Below are positions 25,299-35,938 of a stretch of 64,000 nt of DNA, one piece after another (within the stretch, counting starts at the first letter, position 1; every line of letters begins with the position of its first letter). The stretch is from an uncultured Spartobacteria bacterium (GTDB lineage: Bacteria; Verrucomicrobiota; Verrucomicrobiia; Chthoniobacterales; JAATET01). The notes under the pieces were generated by a model, which was given only the letters and a program-made list of their open reading frames with translations, did not search any database and was not told the DNA's origin. The stretch is from contig CALLUD010000007.1 in assembly GCA_938011325.1 (NCBI GenBank), positions 124,001 to 188,000 of the forward strand. Direction: 5' to 3'. Position numbers and translations under genes: made by a program.

Positions 25299-26224
25299 GG
25301 CTCCAGCGTGTCGTAAAGCGCGGCCATTTCGAGCAGCAGGGCCTCCAGCTCGTTGAAATACCGCCTCTCGTTCATCTCGTTCCTGTGTGCGCGTAATTCG
25401 CGAAGTCGCTCCTCGATCGCGGCCCGCCGTTCGCGAAACTCCGGCGGAATCTTCCGCGTCTCGCGGCTCAGCGTCAGCTCGGCGGCCACGGCGCCGTCAA
25501 CCGCCCGGCCTTCATGGTCCACCTCTGGCGGATGGGAATGCTTGATGGCGCGGATTTCCGTGCCGACGGCATCGCCATTGTCATCGAGCAGCGCGTGTTC
25601 GAGCACGATGCGCTTGTCCTTCTCGTAGCTGGCGACCATCTGGTCGTTGGCAAACCTTGCGAGGTCCAACAGTGAAGTGATCCCGTCACCGTCGAGATCG
25701 GCATCCGGGTCCTGCAGGCTTGCTGCGAAATGCGATCCGAATCGCGAGTAGTTTCGCTCGCCGCCGCTCTTGGTGGACGTGAGCACGACTCGATTCGGGC
25801 CGGCAATCTCAGGGAAAAACGCGCCACTCGCCGAGAAAAAGCCGAGCACCACCACGCGCCGGTGAAACGGCTTCAGCCACTCGCCGAACTCCTTCGCAGT
25901 GATGTCGTCACCGACGAGGTTGAACTTGGCATCCCGTCCGTCGAACGTCCCGTGGCCGATGAGCACGAGCCACAAATCATCGCCGTCCTTTGGAAGCTGC
26001 TCGAGCATTCGGCGAAGCGCCCCGCGGGATTCCTCCGTGGCGGGGATCACACGGCTGTCCACTCCGGCGGCATTCGCGACATCGGTCCATCGCTTCACCT
26101 GTTCGTCGAATTCGGCCTGATACTGCGGATCTCCGCCGGCGCCGGGGACGATGACCCATTCGGTTTGTGCGCCGGCGAGTGCGCTTGCGACGAAGAACGC
26201 AACAAGGGACGCGAGCCGTTTCAT
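25286..26224 (-). CDS. Secreted caspase/C13-like protein lacking an evident catalytic Cys
   Basis: This is a 312-residue protein with a signal peptide (SLVAFFVASALAGAQ) and a caspase/C13-peptidase-like domain. WLVLIGHGTFDGRDAKFNL supplies the His-Gly of a clan CD active site. The place expected for the nucleophile reads VVLGFFSASGAFFP, with no Cys. An EF-hand-like loop, DPDADLDGDGITSLLDLA, follows. The last 70 residues are a charged helix, likely coiled coil. It is probably a non-peptidase scaffold or a degenerate protease. It is the last gene of the MoxR/vWA operon and overlaps the preceding gene by 4 bp. The start at 26224 is fixed by that overlap and the signal peptide. Confidence 0.75.
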   Translation of the reverse strand: MKRLASLVAFFVASALAGAQTEWVIVPGAGGDPQYQAEFDEQVKRWTDVANAAGVDSRVIPATEESRGALRRMLEQLPKDGDDLWLVLIGHGTFDGRDAKFNLVGDDITAKEFGEWLKPFHRRVVVLGFFSASGAFFPEIAGPNRVVLTSTKSGGERNYSRFGSHFAASLQDPDADLDGDGITSLLDLARFANDQMVASYEKDKRIVLEHALLDDNGDAVGTEIRAIKHSHPPEVDHEGRAVDGAVAAELTLSRETRKIPPEFRERRAAIEERLRELRAHRNEMNERRYFNELEALLLEMAALYDTLEPQAE

Positions 26225-28509
26225 GCCAGTCCTTTCCAACGACGAAGCGCCCACTCGCCAATGAAGCATCCGAGTGCCAGTGCGAGCCACGCCCCATGAT
26301 GCCACAGTGGTGAGGTGCGGGTTTCCATCACAGGCTGGGGTTTGCTCTTTAGCTGATCGACGATGCTTCCGAGCTCTTCGGGACGGAGCACCCGGCCGCC
26401 GGTGGCCGCCGCGATGCGAGCGAGTTCGGTGTTTTCCGTCGGACTCGCCCGCAGCTCCCTCGTCGCGGGATTCTCCGCCCAGCCAGTCTGCACTTTCGTG
26501 ACCTGATTGTCGGACGGGTCGGTGACGATTGCCTCGACCTGCCACGCGCCTGCCTCCTTCGCGGCGACCTGCGCAGTGAAGGTTCCGGGTTTTCCGGGAT
26601 CGGGCCTCATCTCGAGGCGTGACCATTCGCCATGCGGATTCAGCACGCGGGCATTGATCGCGACATTTGGCGATGGGCGAAACGTCTCGTCGAGTGCGGT
26701 GACGGTCACGGTGGCCTGGCCGTTAGCCAGGCCACTCACCGCAATGGAAGCCCGGCGCGGAACGTCCGAGAGCGCTTCGCGGAAGAACTGCCGCCAGAAG
26801 GTCTCCATGTCCTTTCGGTGCCTGGGGCTTTCCATGCCCCATCGCCACCAGTCGCCGACGGTCGTGACCATCGTGCGCCCCTTGCCAAAGCGCTGCGTCG
26901 CAATCGCAGGTGCGGTGGTGCCGGCGGCATCGCGAAACAATGCCTGAGCCTGCGCCCCGGGTTTGAGCGAGGGCAGTTGATGGCCAACCAGGAGCGGCGG
27001 CATCGCCTCCACACGCTTCGCTTCTTCGGTGGCAGTCCGTCGCAGACGCACAAAGGGTTCGAGCATGCCCGCCTCAGTCAGTTCGATCTTGAGTGGCGGG
27101 GAAGGAGCGGCGGCATCGCTGGATTTCAAGTAAACGGGTAGCGTGTCGGCGACGGCAGTATCCGCGTAATCTCCGGCGTCGAGCGAGTCGATGCCGCCGA
27201 GCATGAGCAGGCTTCCGCCGCGCTCGGCCACGAACCGGCGGATCAAGGACATTTGCTCATGCGAGAAGAACGGAGCTTCGATGTTGTCGAGCACGACGGC
27301 GTCGTATTCGAAAAGCTCCGCAGCCTCGCGCGGAAAGCCGCCGCGGAGTTCTGTCTCGTCCCGCGTGCCGATCCGCATGAGCACAGGCTCGTCGTAGCGC
27401 TCGGCCTCGTCGTCATCGACCTGCCCCTGATAAAAAGGATGGCTGCGCCCGCCGCTCGAGCCTTCGCGCCAGTTGGCCTTCGTCTCGCCGCGCGCGACGC
27501 GGATGAGACTCACGAGCCGAATCTCCGGATCATTTTCCAGCGCGCGCTGGAGAAACTTGTGTTCCCAATTTGGCGCGCCACTCACGTAGAGGATGCGAAA
27601 CGGGCCGGTCGTTCGATTGGCCACGAGGGAGGCGGCGTTGTTTGCGGGAATCTCGTCGCCATCCGCGATCAACTCGATGCGATAGGTCACCGATCCGCTT
27701 TTCGACGGCGTTACGAGAAAGCGAAAGTTTAGAAGATCACTGTCCGATGTCGCGTTGCGGGGTTGTTCCTCCACGACCCTGCCGGTGTCATCCAGAAGCC
27801 GGGCGCTGATCCGGCGCCCCTGCATTCCGCGAACATGAGCCGTGGCGTCGATGGTGATCGGCGCGTTTTCGAAAACCGTCTCACGAATGGAAATGTCGTC
27901 GATTGCTGCATCCACGGGCGTCCGCCCGGAGGAAATGACGACCGGAAAGACAGGCGGGAGATTCTCCGGAAGGTCAGTGGCGAAGTCCGTCGCCATGCCG
28001 TCGGTGACGACGACAATTCCCGCCAGAGGCTGGCCTTGGAACTGGCTCGCAATGCGGCCGAGCGCGGCGATGAGTCCGGACGATGGTCCCGTGAAGGTCA
28101 GACCGTCGAACGCATCGGTCCGGCGCAGGTGTGTGTCGAACGTAAAGTTGCGAAGCTGATACCGGGCTTTGAGCGGCTCGAGCGTTGCGGGATTGGCGAG
28201 CAGCTCCTGCATGGCCTGCCCGCGAGTCGCTCCGCCGGTCTGGTCCGCAATGCTCATGCTCTCGCTCGTGTCCGCGAGAACGGCGAGCCAGTTTGTGCCG
28301 GGCTTCGCGACGGACTGCACGATCTCGGGCCCGAGCAGAAAGAGGATCAATGCGAGAAAGCCGAGCAGCTTCAGGCCTGCGGCGGCGATCCGCACCCACC
28401 GGGGAATCGCCGGGGTGCGCAGATAGCTCCAGGTCACCAGCAGCGCCAGGATCACGAAAACGCCGATCGCCGGCCAAATCCATTGGTCGTCGGACCAGAC
28501 GATCCTCAT
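26221..28509 (-). CDS. vWA membrane protein with glutamine amidotransferase-like region
   Basis: This is a 762-residue membrane protein. Two N-terminal helices (about 12-30 and 42-62) are followed by a vWA-like domain whose metal-site motif is LADTSESMS. A beta-rich Ig-like region comes next. Then a class-I amidotransferase-like domain begins with FRILYVSGAPNWEHKFLQRA and includes RFVAERGGSLLMLGG, without a recognisable catalytic Cys. A second beta-rich region and a C-terminal helix (WLALALGCFIGEWAL) complete it. Such proteins recur in Verrucomicrobia and Planctomycetes MoxR operons; their function is not established. It overlaps both neighbours by 4 bp. Confidence 0.85.
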   Translation of the reverse strand: MRIVWSDDQWIWPAIGVFVILALLVTWSYLRTPAIPRWVRIAAAGLKLLGFLALILFLLGPEIVQSVAKPGTNWLAVLADTSESMSIADQTGGATRGQAMQELLANPATLEPLKARYQLRNFTFDTHLRRTDAFDGLTFTGPSSGLIAALGRIASQFQGQPLAGIVVVTDGMATDFATDLPENLPPVFPVVISSGRTPVDAAIDDISIRETVFENAPITIDATAHVRGMQGRRISARLLDDTGRVVEEQPRNATSDSDLLNFRFLVTPSKSGSVTYRIELIADGDEIPANNAASLVANRTTGPFRILYVSGAPNWEHKFLQRALENDPEIRLVSLIRVARGETKANWREGSSGGRSHPFYQGQVDDDEAERYDEPVLMRIGTRDETELRGGFPREAAELFEYDAVVLDNIEAPFFSHEQMSLIRRFVAERGGSLLMLGGIDSLDAGDYADTAVADTLPVYLKSSDAAAPSPPLKIELTEAGMLEPFVRLRRTATEEAKRVEAMPPLLVGHQLPSLKPGAQAQALFRDAAGTTAPAIATQRFGKGRTMVTTVGDWWRWGMESPRHRKDMETFWRQFFREALSDVPRRASIAVSGLANGQATVTVTALDETFRPSPNVAINARVLNPHGEWSRLEMRPDPGKPGTFTAQVAAKEAGAWQVEAIVTDPSDNQVTKVQTGWAENPATRELRASPTENTELARIAAATGGRVLRPEELGSIVDQLKSKPQPVMETRTSPLWHHGAWLALALGCFIGEWALRRWKGLA

Positions 28510-31500
28510 TGACTCAACGACTCGTAATATTTCTGGACGACCTCGGCGTAGGCTTCCGGAACGGGATCGCGTTCGACCGGAGCGAGCGGTTCGCGCCGAT
28601 CCCGCTCGTTTAGTGCCTGCTTGATGCCCGCGCTTGCTTCGAGGAGCGGGCGGAGAATTTTTTCGTGCACAAACTCGGCGCCGGGCCGCTCACTGTGGCG
28701 CTTCCAGTTCATGCGCGCCTCACGGGCGGCGCTGCGGGCGCGCGCGAGTGCGTCGCGAACCTCGGGAACGTCCACCACGGCCTCGAGGTCCTGAAGGCGG
28801 TCCGCCCATTTTTGATAATCGTTGGACTCGATGACGGTTGGACCTTCGGTCGTGCTGCCCCCGCCGATGGATCCCAATCCTCCGGCGGAGGTATCAGCAA
28901 CGGTGGCTGTCCTGGCGGATCCGGGTCCCTGCTCCGCCTGCTGCTGTCCCTGCCCCTGGCCGGACTGGGGGCCTGACACTTGAGCGGGTTGTGACCCCGG
29001 TTGTGAGTTGGGCGATCTGCCCGCCCCGCTTCCGGGTTGCTGTTCCTGCGATTCCCGGGATTGCCGGTCGTCGGAGTCGCTGGTGAGTTCGTTCTGCGAA
29101 CTCGGAGATTGCGGCTCGGCGGACGCGTTTTGCGACGATTGCTGATTCGACCATGACATCAGCGATTGCCGGAGAGCGTCGACCTCGGCCTGGGCGTATT
29201 CCAATGCCTCCGTCTCCGAGCCGAGGACCTGGGCGGTCGCTTTTTCGATGCGCTCGCGGAGATTGTCGATGCCCCGGCGGGCCATTTCATTCGCCGCGAG
29301 GGCTTCCGCCCGTGCATCGACGGTGACGGCGGCTTCCAGATTTTCCAGCGCGTTCTGAATTGCGCCCGGCTTTGCCTCGCGTCCCGCTGCTTCGAGCCGG
29401 CGAGCAACCAGCGGCTCCGACTCCTCGGCGAGGGTGGCGGTGGCTTCGATCGATTGCATCAGCTTTTCGAGAGCTTCGGCCTGCTGCCGGGCCTTTGCCG
29501 CCAGCGAAGTGTCGTCCTCGCGCAACGAGCGTTTGGTCAGCGGTCCCCTCGTGTCTGCGAGCTGCTTCTCGAGGTTCGCCTGATTCTCCGCGAGCTCGCG
29601 AGCCTGCTGGCGAAGCTCCCGCAACTGCTCGCTGAGCGCGCCTGCGGAGCTGCGCTGGAATTCCTCGTGGGCGCGATCGAGTTCCCGCTGGGTTCGTGTG
29701 CCCTCGGCCAGCGCTTCGCCGAGCTTTCCGGCGTCGAGCTTTTCCGCCGTCCGTCGCGCGGATTCCCGTGCCTTCTCCAGCATCTCCTCTTCACGACCCC
29801 CGGTCTGTGTCTCCCGTGCGGTCTCGCCCATCCGCTGTCGCGCACGATCCATGTCATCGAGCAGCTCCCGCTGCTGATCGCGAAGCCGCTGCAATCGTCG
29901 CTCGAGCTCCGCGCGCTCCTCATCGTTTTTCACGACGCGAAGCCCCTGGATCATACGATTGATCTCCTCGTTGAGATCGGTCTGCCGCTTCGCGAGATCG
30001 GTGAGTCGGGCCAGGGTTTCGCGGATCGCGCGTGCCTTCTCGTCGAGTTCGTCCTGTCCCCATGTCTCGTTTTGATAACGCGGCTTGAGATCCTTCAGTT
30101 CGAGGTCGTCGATTGGCGGACTGCCTGCCATGGGCATGCTCTGCCTGCCGAGCGCCAAAATCTGCTCTGCCGAAAGAAGCCGGTAGAGATGTGCCAGCGC
30201 GCGTTGCTCCGCGGAAACCGCCGAGGAAAGATCGATCGACTCCTCCTGCAGGTGACCGATCGCGGCCTCCATCTCCTTCTCGGCACTGACGAGGTGTTGA
30301 CGGGCCGCCGGATCCTGGAAGTCCTCTCTCAGCGTTTGAGCGAGTTCCAGATTCACCTGCTGGGATTCCCGCAGCGTCTTGATTTCGTCCAGGGCCGGTT
30401 TGTCGGGCGCACTCTCGCGCTGGGTCGCCCACGTGCCGTTCATGATTTCGGTCTGGATTCGGATGCACTGCAAGCACCGCGACTCGCCGGCCTGTGATTC
30501 CACGCCCTCTTCCTGACGTTTGATCTCGTCGAAGTGCCGCACCGGCACGAGGTGAAGATCGCCATTGGTGCGGCGCACCTTGCCATCCGGGCCGATATCC
30601 TCGGCCCACGCGTTCCACACGATGAGGTCGTTCGGTGTTGCTCCGACTTCCTCGAGCTTCACAAGCTGTTGAAGCATTGCGTCGCGAACTTCCGGGCCTC
30701 CGCCAGGACCTGCGATTTCGAAGGACTTTCCACCCGGCACCTGAATGGAAATGCCCGAGGCCTTGAGTCCGAAATCGTCCTGCACCTTTGCCTCAACCTT
30801 CACCTCCTGCAGCGGAGTCACGCGGTCGCCCTCGGTGGGGAGCTTCGCTGTGACGACCGGGGGCTTGTTCTCGCGCACGGTGAGTTCGAGCCGGTTTGGA
30901 AGGACCGCCTCGTGGCCTTCGGGGTCGGCAAGCGCGACGGCAAACTTTCCGCTTTTCGCAGCGGTGATGGTGGCGGTGTGAAGACGGTCGTCGTTCGCGT
31001 CGGGCTTCAATTCCATGGTTGAGCCGTCCTCGGAGCGGAGCTCGACGCGTTGCATCGGCTTGTTGGTGCGGACCGCCACCGTCACCTCGGTTTGCTCAAT
31101 CGCGGTCACGCGCCGCGTGTCTTCGACGGCTTCGTCGGGGCGACCGGTGTAATCGGGAAAATCGAGGGTCGCGTCGAGTCGCTCCACGCGCGGCGGATCG
31201 TAAACCGTGAGCTGGTATTCCTCGCTTTCCGCATGATCGAACACGACGCGGTAACGCAGGTTCGAGGTGACGGCCGGCAGCGATGCGGCGAACAAGGGAT
31301 CGTCCAGTGTCCGCTCGAGGGGAATCTCGCGAGTCTTTCCGTTCTCCTCGCGGAGGCTCAATGTCGCGGAGGCCGGCGGTTCTCCATCGAACTCGGCGGT
31401 AAATGTCACCGGCTCTCCACGCTCGATCTCTGCATTGCCCGGCGTGACCCTCAGCATGTGCGCGACGCGGGCGGCGGCGAGCCGATCGGTGATCTCGAGG

Positions 31501-31979
31501 GTGAGAAGGGAAAGAAGCAGGAGCGCCGTCAGCCCGCCGAGGACACGCTGCAGCCATCCGCGCCAGCGAACGGAGCGCGCCGGGGTCACGTCATCCCAGG
31601 GATTCAACTGCGCGGAATTGAGCGCCTTCTCGATGACGCGTGATTGAAGATAGCTGTATCCGGTCTCGCCCGGCTTCTGATCGATCGCGGCCAGCAACGC
31701 GGTGCGAAGCTCCGGATGCGCGGCCTCGACGGAGCGGGCGACCTCGCGAAGGTCCGCCGGGCGGGTTCCGAAAATTCGAATCGCGCCCCAGCCCAATCCG
31801 GCCGCGGCGAGCACGCCGACCGCCGGCCACATCACGTCGAGGCCCGCGAAATGAAGCCCGATCAATGCCGCCGTGACGAGGAACAGCGCGGTCCAGAAAA
31901 TTGCCAAAGCGCCGTGCCGACGCCGGGTGGCCTGCCGCTCGGCAATCCGTTCGAGCTCATATCGCAGGGTCTCGATCAT
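28506..31979 (-). CDS. Giant DUF4175-like membrane protein with long coiled coil
   Basis: This is a protein of about 1157 residues. Two membrane helices near the N terminus (about 25-75) and one near 150 anchor it. A beta-rich ectodomain of about 350 residues follows, containing repeated Ig-like or bacterial carbohydrate-binding-like segments. From about residue 560 to 980 it is nearly all charged helix, predicted coiled coil, for example MIQGLRVVKNDEERAELERR. A Gln/Ser/Gly-rich low-complexity stretch comes next, then a final helical part. The overall plan matches DUF4175-like proteins of MoxR/vWA operons. I chose the ATG at 31979 because it overlaps the upstream stop by 4 bp; the longer frame adds 33 implausible residues. 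It is probably a periplasmic scaffold. Confidence 0.82.
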   Translation of the reverse strand: MIETLRYELERIAERQATRRRHGALAIFWTALFLVTAALIGLHFAGLDVMWPAVGVLAAAGLGWGAIRIFGTRPADLREVARSVEAAHPELRTALLAAIDQKPGETGYSYLQSRVIEKALNSAQLNPWDDVTPARSVRWRGWLQRVLGGLTALLLLSLLTLEITDRLAAARVAHMLRVTPGNAEIERGEPVTFTAEFDGEPPASATLSLREENGKTREIPLERTLDDPLFAASLPAVTSNLRYRVVFDHAESEEYQLTVYDPPRVERLDATLDFPDYTGRPDEAVEDTRRVTAIEQTEVTVAVRTNKPMQRVELRSEDGSTMELKPDANDDRLHTATITAAKSGKFAVALADPEGHEAVLPNRLELTVRENKPPVVTAKLPTEGDRVTPLQEVKVEAKVQDDFGLKASGISIQVPGGKSFEIAGPGGGPEVRDAMLQQLVKLEEVGATPNDLIVWNAWAEDIGPDGKVRRTNGDLHLVPVRHFDEIKRQEEGVESQAGESRCLQCIRIQTEIMNGTWATQRESAPDKPALDEIKTLRESQQVNLELAQTLREDFQDPAARQHLVSAEKEMEAAIGHLQEESIDLSSAVSAEQRALAHLYRLLSAEQILALGRQSMPMAGSPPIDDLELKDLKPRYQNETWGQDELDEKARAIRETLARLTDLAKRQTDLNEEINRMIQGLRVVKNDEERAELERRLQRLRDQQRELLDDMDRARQRMGETARETQTGGREEEMLEKARESARRTAEKLDAGKLGEALAEGTRTQRELDRAHEEFQRSSAGALSEQLRELRQQARELAENQANLEKQLADTRGPLTKRSLREDDTSLAAKARQQAEALEKLMQSIEATATLAEESEPLVARRLEAAGREAKPGAIQNALENLEAAVTVDARAEALAANEMARRGIDNLRERIEKATAQVLGSETEALEYAQAEVDALRQSLMSWSNQQSSQNASAEPQSPSSQNELTSDSDDRQSRESQEQQPGSGAGRSPNSQPGSQPAQVSGPQSGQGQGQQQAEQGPGSARTATVADTSAGGLGSIGGGSTTEGPTVIESNDYQKWADRLQDLEAVVDVPEVRDALARARSAAREARMNWKRHSERPGAEFVHEKILRPLLEASAGIKQALNERDRREPLAPVERDPVPEAYAEVVQKYYESLSQ

Positions 31980-33973
31980 GGCGTCGCTTGCGGAACTCGC
32001 AGGCGTGTCGCGCGCCCGGCGAGCAGGGTTTCTGCTACGAAAGCCGCAATTGCGAAAAGAATCAACCACCACCACCACTTTTGACGCCGCTCGAGTTCCT
32101 CACGGGCGAGGGTCTGGCGTTGCGCTTCCGAGGCGATCGCCTCGTCGGTGGAGCCGATCGGAATGTGAAGTGCGGCGAGTTGCACGTCAGTGAGAGGTGT
32201 GAGCTCGCTCTCAAATGGGGAGGGATTCACGGCAAAAACAAAGGCGTCATCCGTGGTTCGGTAAATGCCGGGCGCGTCGGTGGCGCGGAAGACGCCGGCC
32301 TCGGCCTCCACGATTTCGCCGCCGGGCACTCGCACCGACGTCGCGACTCCGGGCGGAATGCGGACGGGCTCGCCGATTTGCGCCTGGGTTTGCACGGCGT
32401 CCGCGGTGCTCGATTGGGCCAGCAGGGAATGAAGCAGCGGGACGAACTTCGAAGAGAGCGCAAGCTGGCTGTCCGCCGGAGTCCACGAGGTCGTCAGGAC
32501 GAAGAGGTTGCCCTTTTCCACGGGCAGGTGAAGCAGTGCGGGGTCGCCGGACGCGAATCGGATGATGGGGTCGAGGCGAGAAAGCGCGGCTGCGTTCAAC
32601 TGCCGGTATCGCCACGTATGGATGCGACTGAAGTTCGAGTAGGCGGGGTCGGCAAACGGCTCCAGGACCGGGTGGTCGAAGTTGATCTGTCCGAAGATCG
32701 CGGGGTCTTCCGGCGCGATCTCCTCGGCGCGGGCGTCCACCCCCGCCAGCGCACCCAGCAGGGCCGCGTCGCCTGCGTCGCGAAGGACCAGCAGAGCGTT
32801 TTGCCCGGTGGCGAGTTGCTGACGCAGCGCATTCCATTGCGCGGCATCGAGCGATCCATCGAGAATGGTGAGATCCGCGTCGCGGATGGTTTCCGGACGC
32901 ACCCGCAGATCGATTTCGTATTCCGCCGTCGGCTGAAGGGCGCGGATCAGGAAAAAGAGAGTGTCCTTTGGATCGTCGGGATCTGCATTGCCGAAATAGT
33001 TCACCGCAAGCGTGCGTCGGGCCAGCGGCGCGAACCATGCCCGGTTGTCGAATTCGAACGGGTCGCCGGTCAGCGTGACCTCGCCGGGCGGTTGGAGTCC
33101 GTCGAGGACGATCGTTTCGCTCATCCCAGGGGCGACCGTTACCGCAGCGCTGTCGCCTCCCTTCCTTTCGACCGAGAACGCGTCGTTCATGGATCCGGAG
33201 GAATTGCTGATGGTGGCCCGGGGACTCGTGAATGAAACGGCGGTCGCTGTGACGGGATGAATGCCCGCGTTCGTCCACTCTTCATCGGCGATGCGCACGG
33301 GTTGAACCGTGATCCGTTCCGGCCAGTCGTAATCGGATAGCGAGTCGGTCTGTGCGCCGCGCTGGAAATCACTCACCACATGAATCGTCGCCGGACCCGT
33401 GCCGGAGTCGCGCGCGCGATCGACGATGTCTGCGGCGGTGATCAAAGCCGTGTCGAGGTTTGTGGCATGCCAGCCGGACTGCAACGATTCCAGCGCCTGT
33501 CGCGCTGCGGTGCGGCGTTCGCCGGAGGACATTGCCTGCAATGCGTCGAAGGAAAGATGCACGGTGAGCGTGGCATCGAAGGAAGCGACCGCGATCAGGT
33601 CGTCGGATGGAAGTTGATCGAGCAGCCGGATTGCCTCGTTGCGCGCCCGGTCGAGACGCCCGTCCCGCATGCTTGCGCTGGTGTCGACGAGCAACAGGCG
33701 GTGCGTCGATACTGTCGAGGCGAAGAGGGTTTCGTTCATGAAGAACGGACGCGCGAAAGCGAGAACGAGAAGCGCGAGGCCAAGGCAGCGCAGGACGAGG
33801 AGGAGCAGGTCCTCGATGCGCAGTCGACGACGGGTTCTTGGGGCCGCGCTGTCGAGGAAGTGCACGGCGCTGAATCGCACGCGTTCCTTCGGCTTCTGCC
33901 GCCGCACGTGCAAAAGAATCGGCAACGCCAGCGCCGTGAGAGCCACGAGGAAGAGCGGAGCCAGGAATTGCAT
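31976..33973 (-). CDS. BatA/vWA-domain membrane protein
   Basis: This is a protein of about 665 residues starting with the BatA N-terminal module: PLFLVALTALALPILLHVRR, then a conserved RRRLRIEDLLLLVLRCLGL stretch with a second helix. A vWA domain follows with LLLVDTSASMRDGRLDRARN, a complete DxSxS metal-binding site. A long beta-rich extracytoplasmic region and a C-terminal helix next to four Trp (KWWWWLILFAIAAFVAE) complete it. Bat-type vWA proteins partner with MoxR ATPases. The start at 33973 is fixed by the BatA module. It begins 6 bp after the DUF58 gene and overlaps the DUF4175-like gene by 4 bp. Confidence 0.9.
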   Translation of the reverse strand: MQFLAPLFLVALTALALPILLHVRRQKPKERVRFSAVHFLDSAAPRTRRRLRIEDLLLLVLRCLGLALLVLAFARPFFMNETLFASTVSTHRLLLVDTSASMRDGRLDRARNEAIRLLDQLPSDDLIAVASFDATLTVHLSFDALQAMSSGERRTAARQALESLQSGWHATNLDTALITAADIVDRARDSGTGPATIHVVSDFQRGAQTDSLSDYDWPERITVQPVRIADEEWTNAGIHPVTATAVSFTSPRATISNSSGSMNDAFSVERKGGDSAAVTVAPGMSETIVLDGLQPPGEVTLTGDPFEFDNRAWFAPLARRTLAVNYFGNADPDDPKDTLFFLIRALQPTAEYEIDLRVRPETIRDADLTILDGSLDAAQWNALRQQLATGQNALLVLRDAGDAALLGALAGVDARAEEIAPEDPAIFGQINFDHPVLEPFADPAYSNFSRIHTWRYRQLNAAALSRLDPIIRFASGDPALLHLPVEKGNLFVLTTSWTPADSQLALSSKFVPLLHSLLAQSSTADAVQTQAQIGEPVRIPPGVATSVRVPGGEIVEAEAGVFRATDAPGIYRTTDDAFVFAVNPSPFESELTPLTDVQLAALHIPIGSTDEAIASEAQRQTLAREELERRQKWWWWLILFAIAAFVAETLLAGRATRLRVPQATP

Positions 33974-33978
33974 GCGAC

Positions 33979-34929
33979 TCAGCGGAGTTGGCGGGCGCGC
34001 TGCACGCCTCTGCGGCGTCGCGCACGATCGGTGAGGTGATCGAAAAGTGCCTTCTCGAGGAACTCGTCGGTGGGAAACAAATGGTGGAGAACTCCCCGCG
34101 CACTGCAGACATCGAGCAGCCTCTCCTGATGCGTGTGGAACCGTTCCAGATACCGTGTGCGCATGGCTGCCGGCTCGACATGACGCTGGTCGCCTGACTC
34201 GACATCCTCGAAAAGCGCCGCCTGCTCGAAGGGAAAATCCAGCTCGGCGCGATCGAGTATTTGCAGCAGCGAGATGTCGTGCCCGCATGCTGCGAGCGCG
34301 GTGAGCTTGGGTCCCCACGATTCGATCGGTTCGAGAAGGTCGGAGACGAGAAGGACGATGCCACGGCGGCGTTGCGTGCGCAGCAACTGCTCGATCGGAA
34401 CGTCGAGTGACGTGCGGCGTGAAGCCGGGAGCTTTTCCAGCGCGGCAAAGATCTCGTGGCGCGTGCGCGAGTGCCGTTGAGCCGGAATGTAGTCGAGCAC
34501 GCGGTCCGCGAACGTCATCAGCCCGACCGCGTCGCCCTGTTCGTGCAGGAAGAGCGCCAGCGAGGCGACGAGGGTGCGCGCGTATTCGAATTTTGAGAAC
34601 GACGCGGACCCGTAGTGCATCGAGGCGCTGACATCGAACAGCACGTGACAGTGAACATTGGTCTCTGCCTCGAACACCCGGGTGCATGCGCGGTCGCTGC
34701 GCGCGAGGAGCTTCCAGTCGAGATGGCGGGGATCGTCGCCGGGAACGTAGGGGCGGTATTCCGCGAACTCCGACGAGAAGCCGTGAAACGGGCTGCGATG
34801 CAGGCCGCGCCAGAACCCTTCGACCACCGTGCGCGCCCGCAGCTCCAGACTGCGGATGCGCATCAATGCCGCGGGATCGATGAAACTCGATCCGCCCATT
34901 GCGGAGTAAGGGTTCGCCGGCGCGTTCAT
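33979..34929 (-). CDS. DUF58 domain protein
   Basis: This is a 316-residue cytosolic protein of the DUF58 family, a vWA-like fold. The hallmark region is EYRPYVPGDDPRHLDWKLLA, followed by a vWA strand HVLFDVSASMHYG with a DxSxS metal site. There are no membrane helices. DUF58 proteins are the standard partner of MoxR AAA ATPases, which lie directly upstream here: the MoxR stop abuts this start without a gap. The pair probably acts as a chaperone or activation module for the membrane vWA proteins that follow. Confidence 0.93.
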   Translation of the reverse strand: MNAPANPYSAMGGSSFIDPAALMRIRSLELRARTVVEGFWRGLHRSPFHGFSSEFAEYRPYVPGDDPRHLDWKLLARSDRACTRVFEAETNVHCHVLFDVSASMHYGSASFSKFEYARTLVASLALFLHEQGDAVGLMTFADRVLDYIPAQRHSRTRHEIFAALEKLPASRRTSLDVPIEQLLRTQRRRGIVLLVSDLLEPIESWGPKLTALAACGHDISLLQILDRAELDFPFEQAALFEDVESGDQRHVEPAAMRTRYLERFHTHQERLLDVCSARGVLHHLFPTDEFLEKALFDHLTDRARRRRGVQRARQLR

Positions 34930-35934
<1,005 letters not shown>

Positions 35935-35938
35935 GAGT

